Origin: Oscillospiraceae bacterium
Lineage (GTDB): Bacteria > Bacillota > Clostridia > Oscillospirales > Acutalibacteraceae
Length of the DNA stretch: 23,679 nucleotides
Direction: 5' to 3'
Assembly: GCA_029013165.1 (NCBI GenBank)
Contig: JAQXMV010000054.1
Coordinates: 1 to 23,679 of the forward strand
The translations under genes were made by a program, and so were the position numbers. Every line of letters starts with the position of its first letter. Position 1 is the stretch's first letter. Positions 23,607 to 23,679 of the stretch are shown piece after piece. A model generated the notes under the pieces. It was given only the letters and a program-made list of their open reading frames with translations, had not been told where the DNA came from and ran no database searches.

Positions 23607-23679
23607 TCAATGCTTGACGCCGCAGGCGCAGATCTTATTCTGACCAAAGAGTTTCTGGAAGAAATTGAACAGGCGGAAG
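23607..23679 (-). CDS. 3' end of a second LRR-family paralogue (runs off right edge)
   Basis: The last 74 bases of the window match the 3' end of the neighbouring LRR gene (from 21661) with four differences. On the minus strand they encode FRLFNFFQKLFGQNKICACG then VKH and a TGA stop at 23609-23607. The same cassette in the complete gene ends AKH. This is therefore the C-terminus of a tandem paralogue; whether its body also carries LRRs cannot be seen here. It lies 97 bases upstream of the complete LRR gene in the same direction. Confidence 0.85.
   Translation of the reverse strand, partial: FRLFNFFQKLFGQNKICACGVKH

Noticed and set aside
21662..23679. Tandem repeats near the right edge as a CRISPR array
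   Set aside because: Units are coding, 69 bp, diverged, and without unique spacers; they encode LRRs in one continuous frame.

Overview
The window looks like a chromosomal segment of a low-to-mid GC Firmicute of the class Clostridia, most likely a gut Oscillospiraceae/Ruminococcus-type organism. The basis is the classic Gram-positive order rnj-gdpP-rplI-dnaB-tilS, sigma-A promoters with 17-bp spacers, strong AGGAG ribosome binding sites, an FMN riboswitch in front of ribU, and BspA-type leucine-rich-repeat surface proteins. The taxonomic call is inference. No tRNA, rRNA, CRISPR array, transposase, integrase or phage gene was seen.

Positions 1-6850 (minus strand) hold a compact housekeeping operon read from a near-consensus promoter at 6844: RNase J, the c-di-AMP phosphodiesterase GdpP, ribosomal protein L9, DnaB helicase and TilS (its end lies beyond the left edge). 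The genes overlap or lie a few bases apart. Positions 6871-12780 (minus strand) hold two cell-envelope-type genes, each with its own promoter and terminator. One is a PlsC-like acyltransferase with a zinc ribbon and a Lys/Ala/Pro-rich tail. The other is a 1321-residue protein made of two tandem copies of [degenerate SDR-like domain + LicD-like domain]. It looks like a head-to-tail gene duplication whose stop codon was lost, and the second LicD copy has lost several active-site residues.

Positions 12800-20720 (plus strand) hold three transcription units. The first is a GH51 alpha-L-arabinofuranosidase translationally coupled to a TraX-family membrane protein, with a perfect LacI/CcpA-type palindrome upstream. 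The second is an ABC transporter (ATPase plus large FtsX-type permease) whose promoter has four 11-bp direct repeats in place of a -35, the layout expected for an OmpR/PhoB-type response regulator. The third is an IolB-like isomerase with a GH43-like glycosidase. Neither glycosidase has a signal peptide, so this part probably processes arabinose/xylose-containing oligosaccharides inside the cell.

Positions 20687-23679 (minus strand) hold an FMN-riboswitch-controlled riboflavin transporter subunit (RibU), a secreted BspA-like LRR protein with 17 repeats, and the last codons of a second, nearly identical-ended LRR paralogue that enters from the right edge.

The observations most worth following up are the fused SDR-LicD tandem duplication with a predicted pseudo-enzyme half, the response-regulator repeats upstream of the ABC operon, and the conserved Cys/His-rich C-terminal cassette shared by the tandem LRR proteins.
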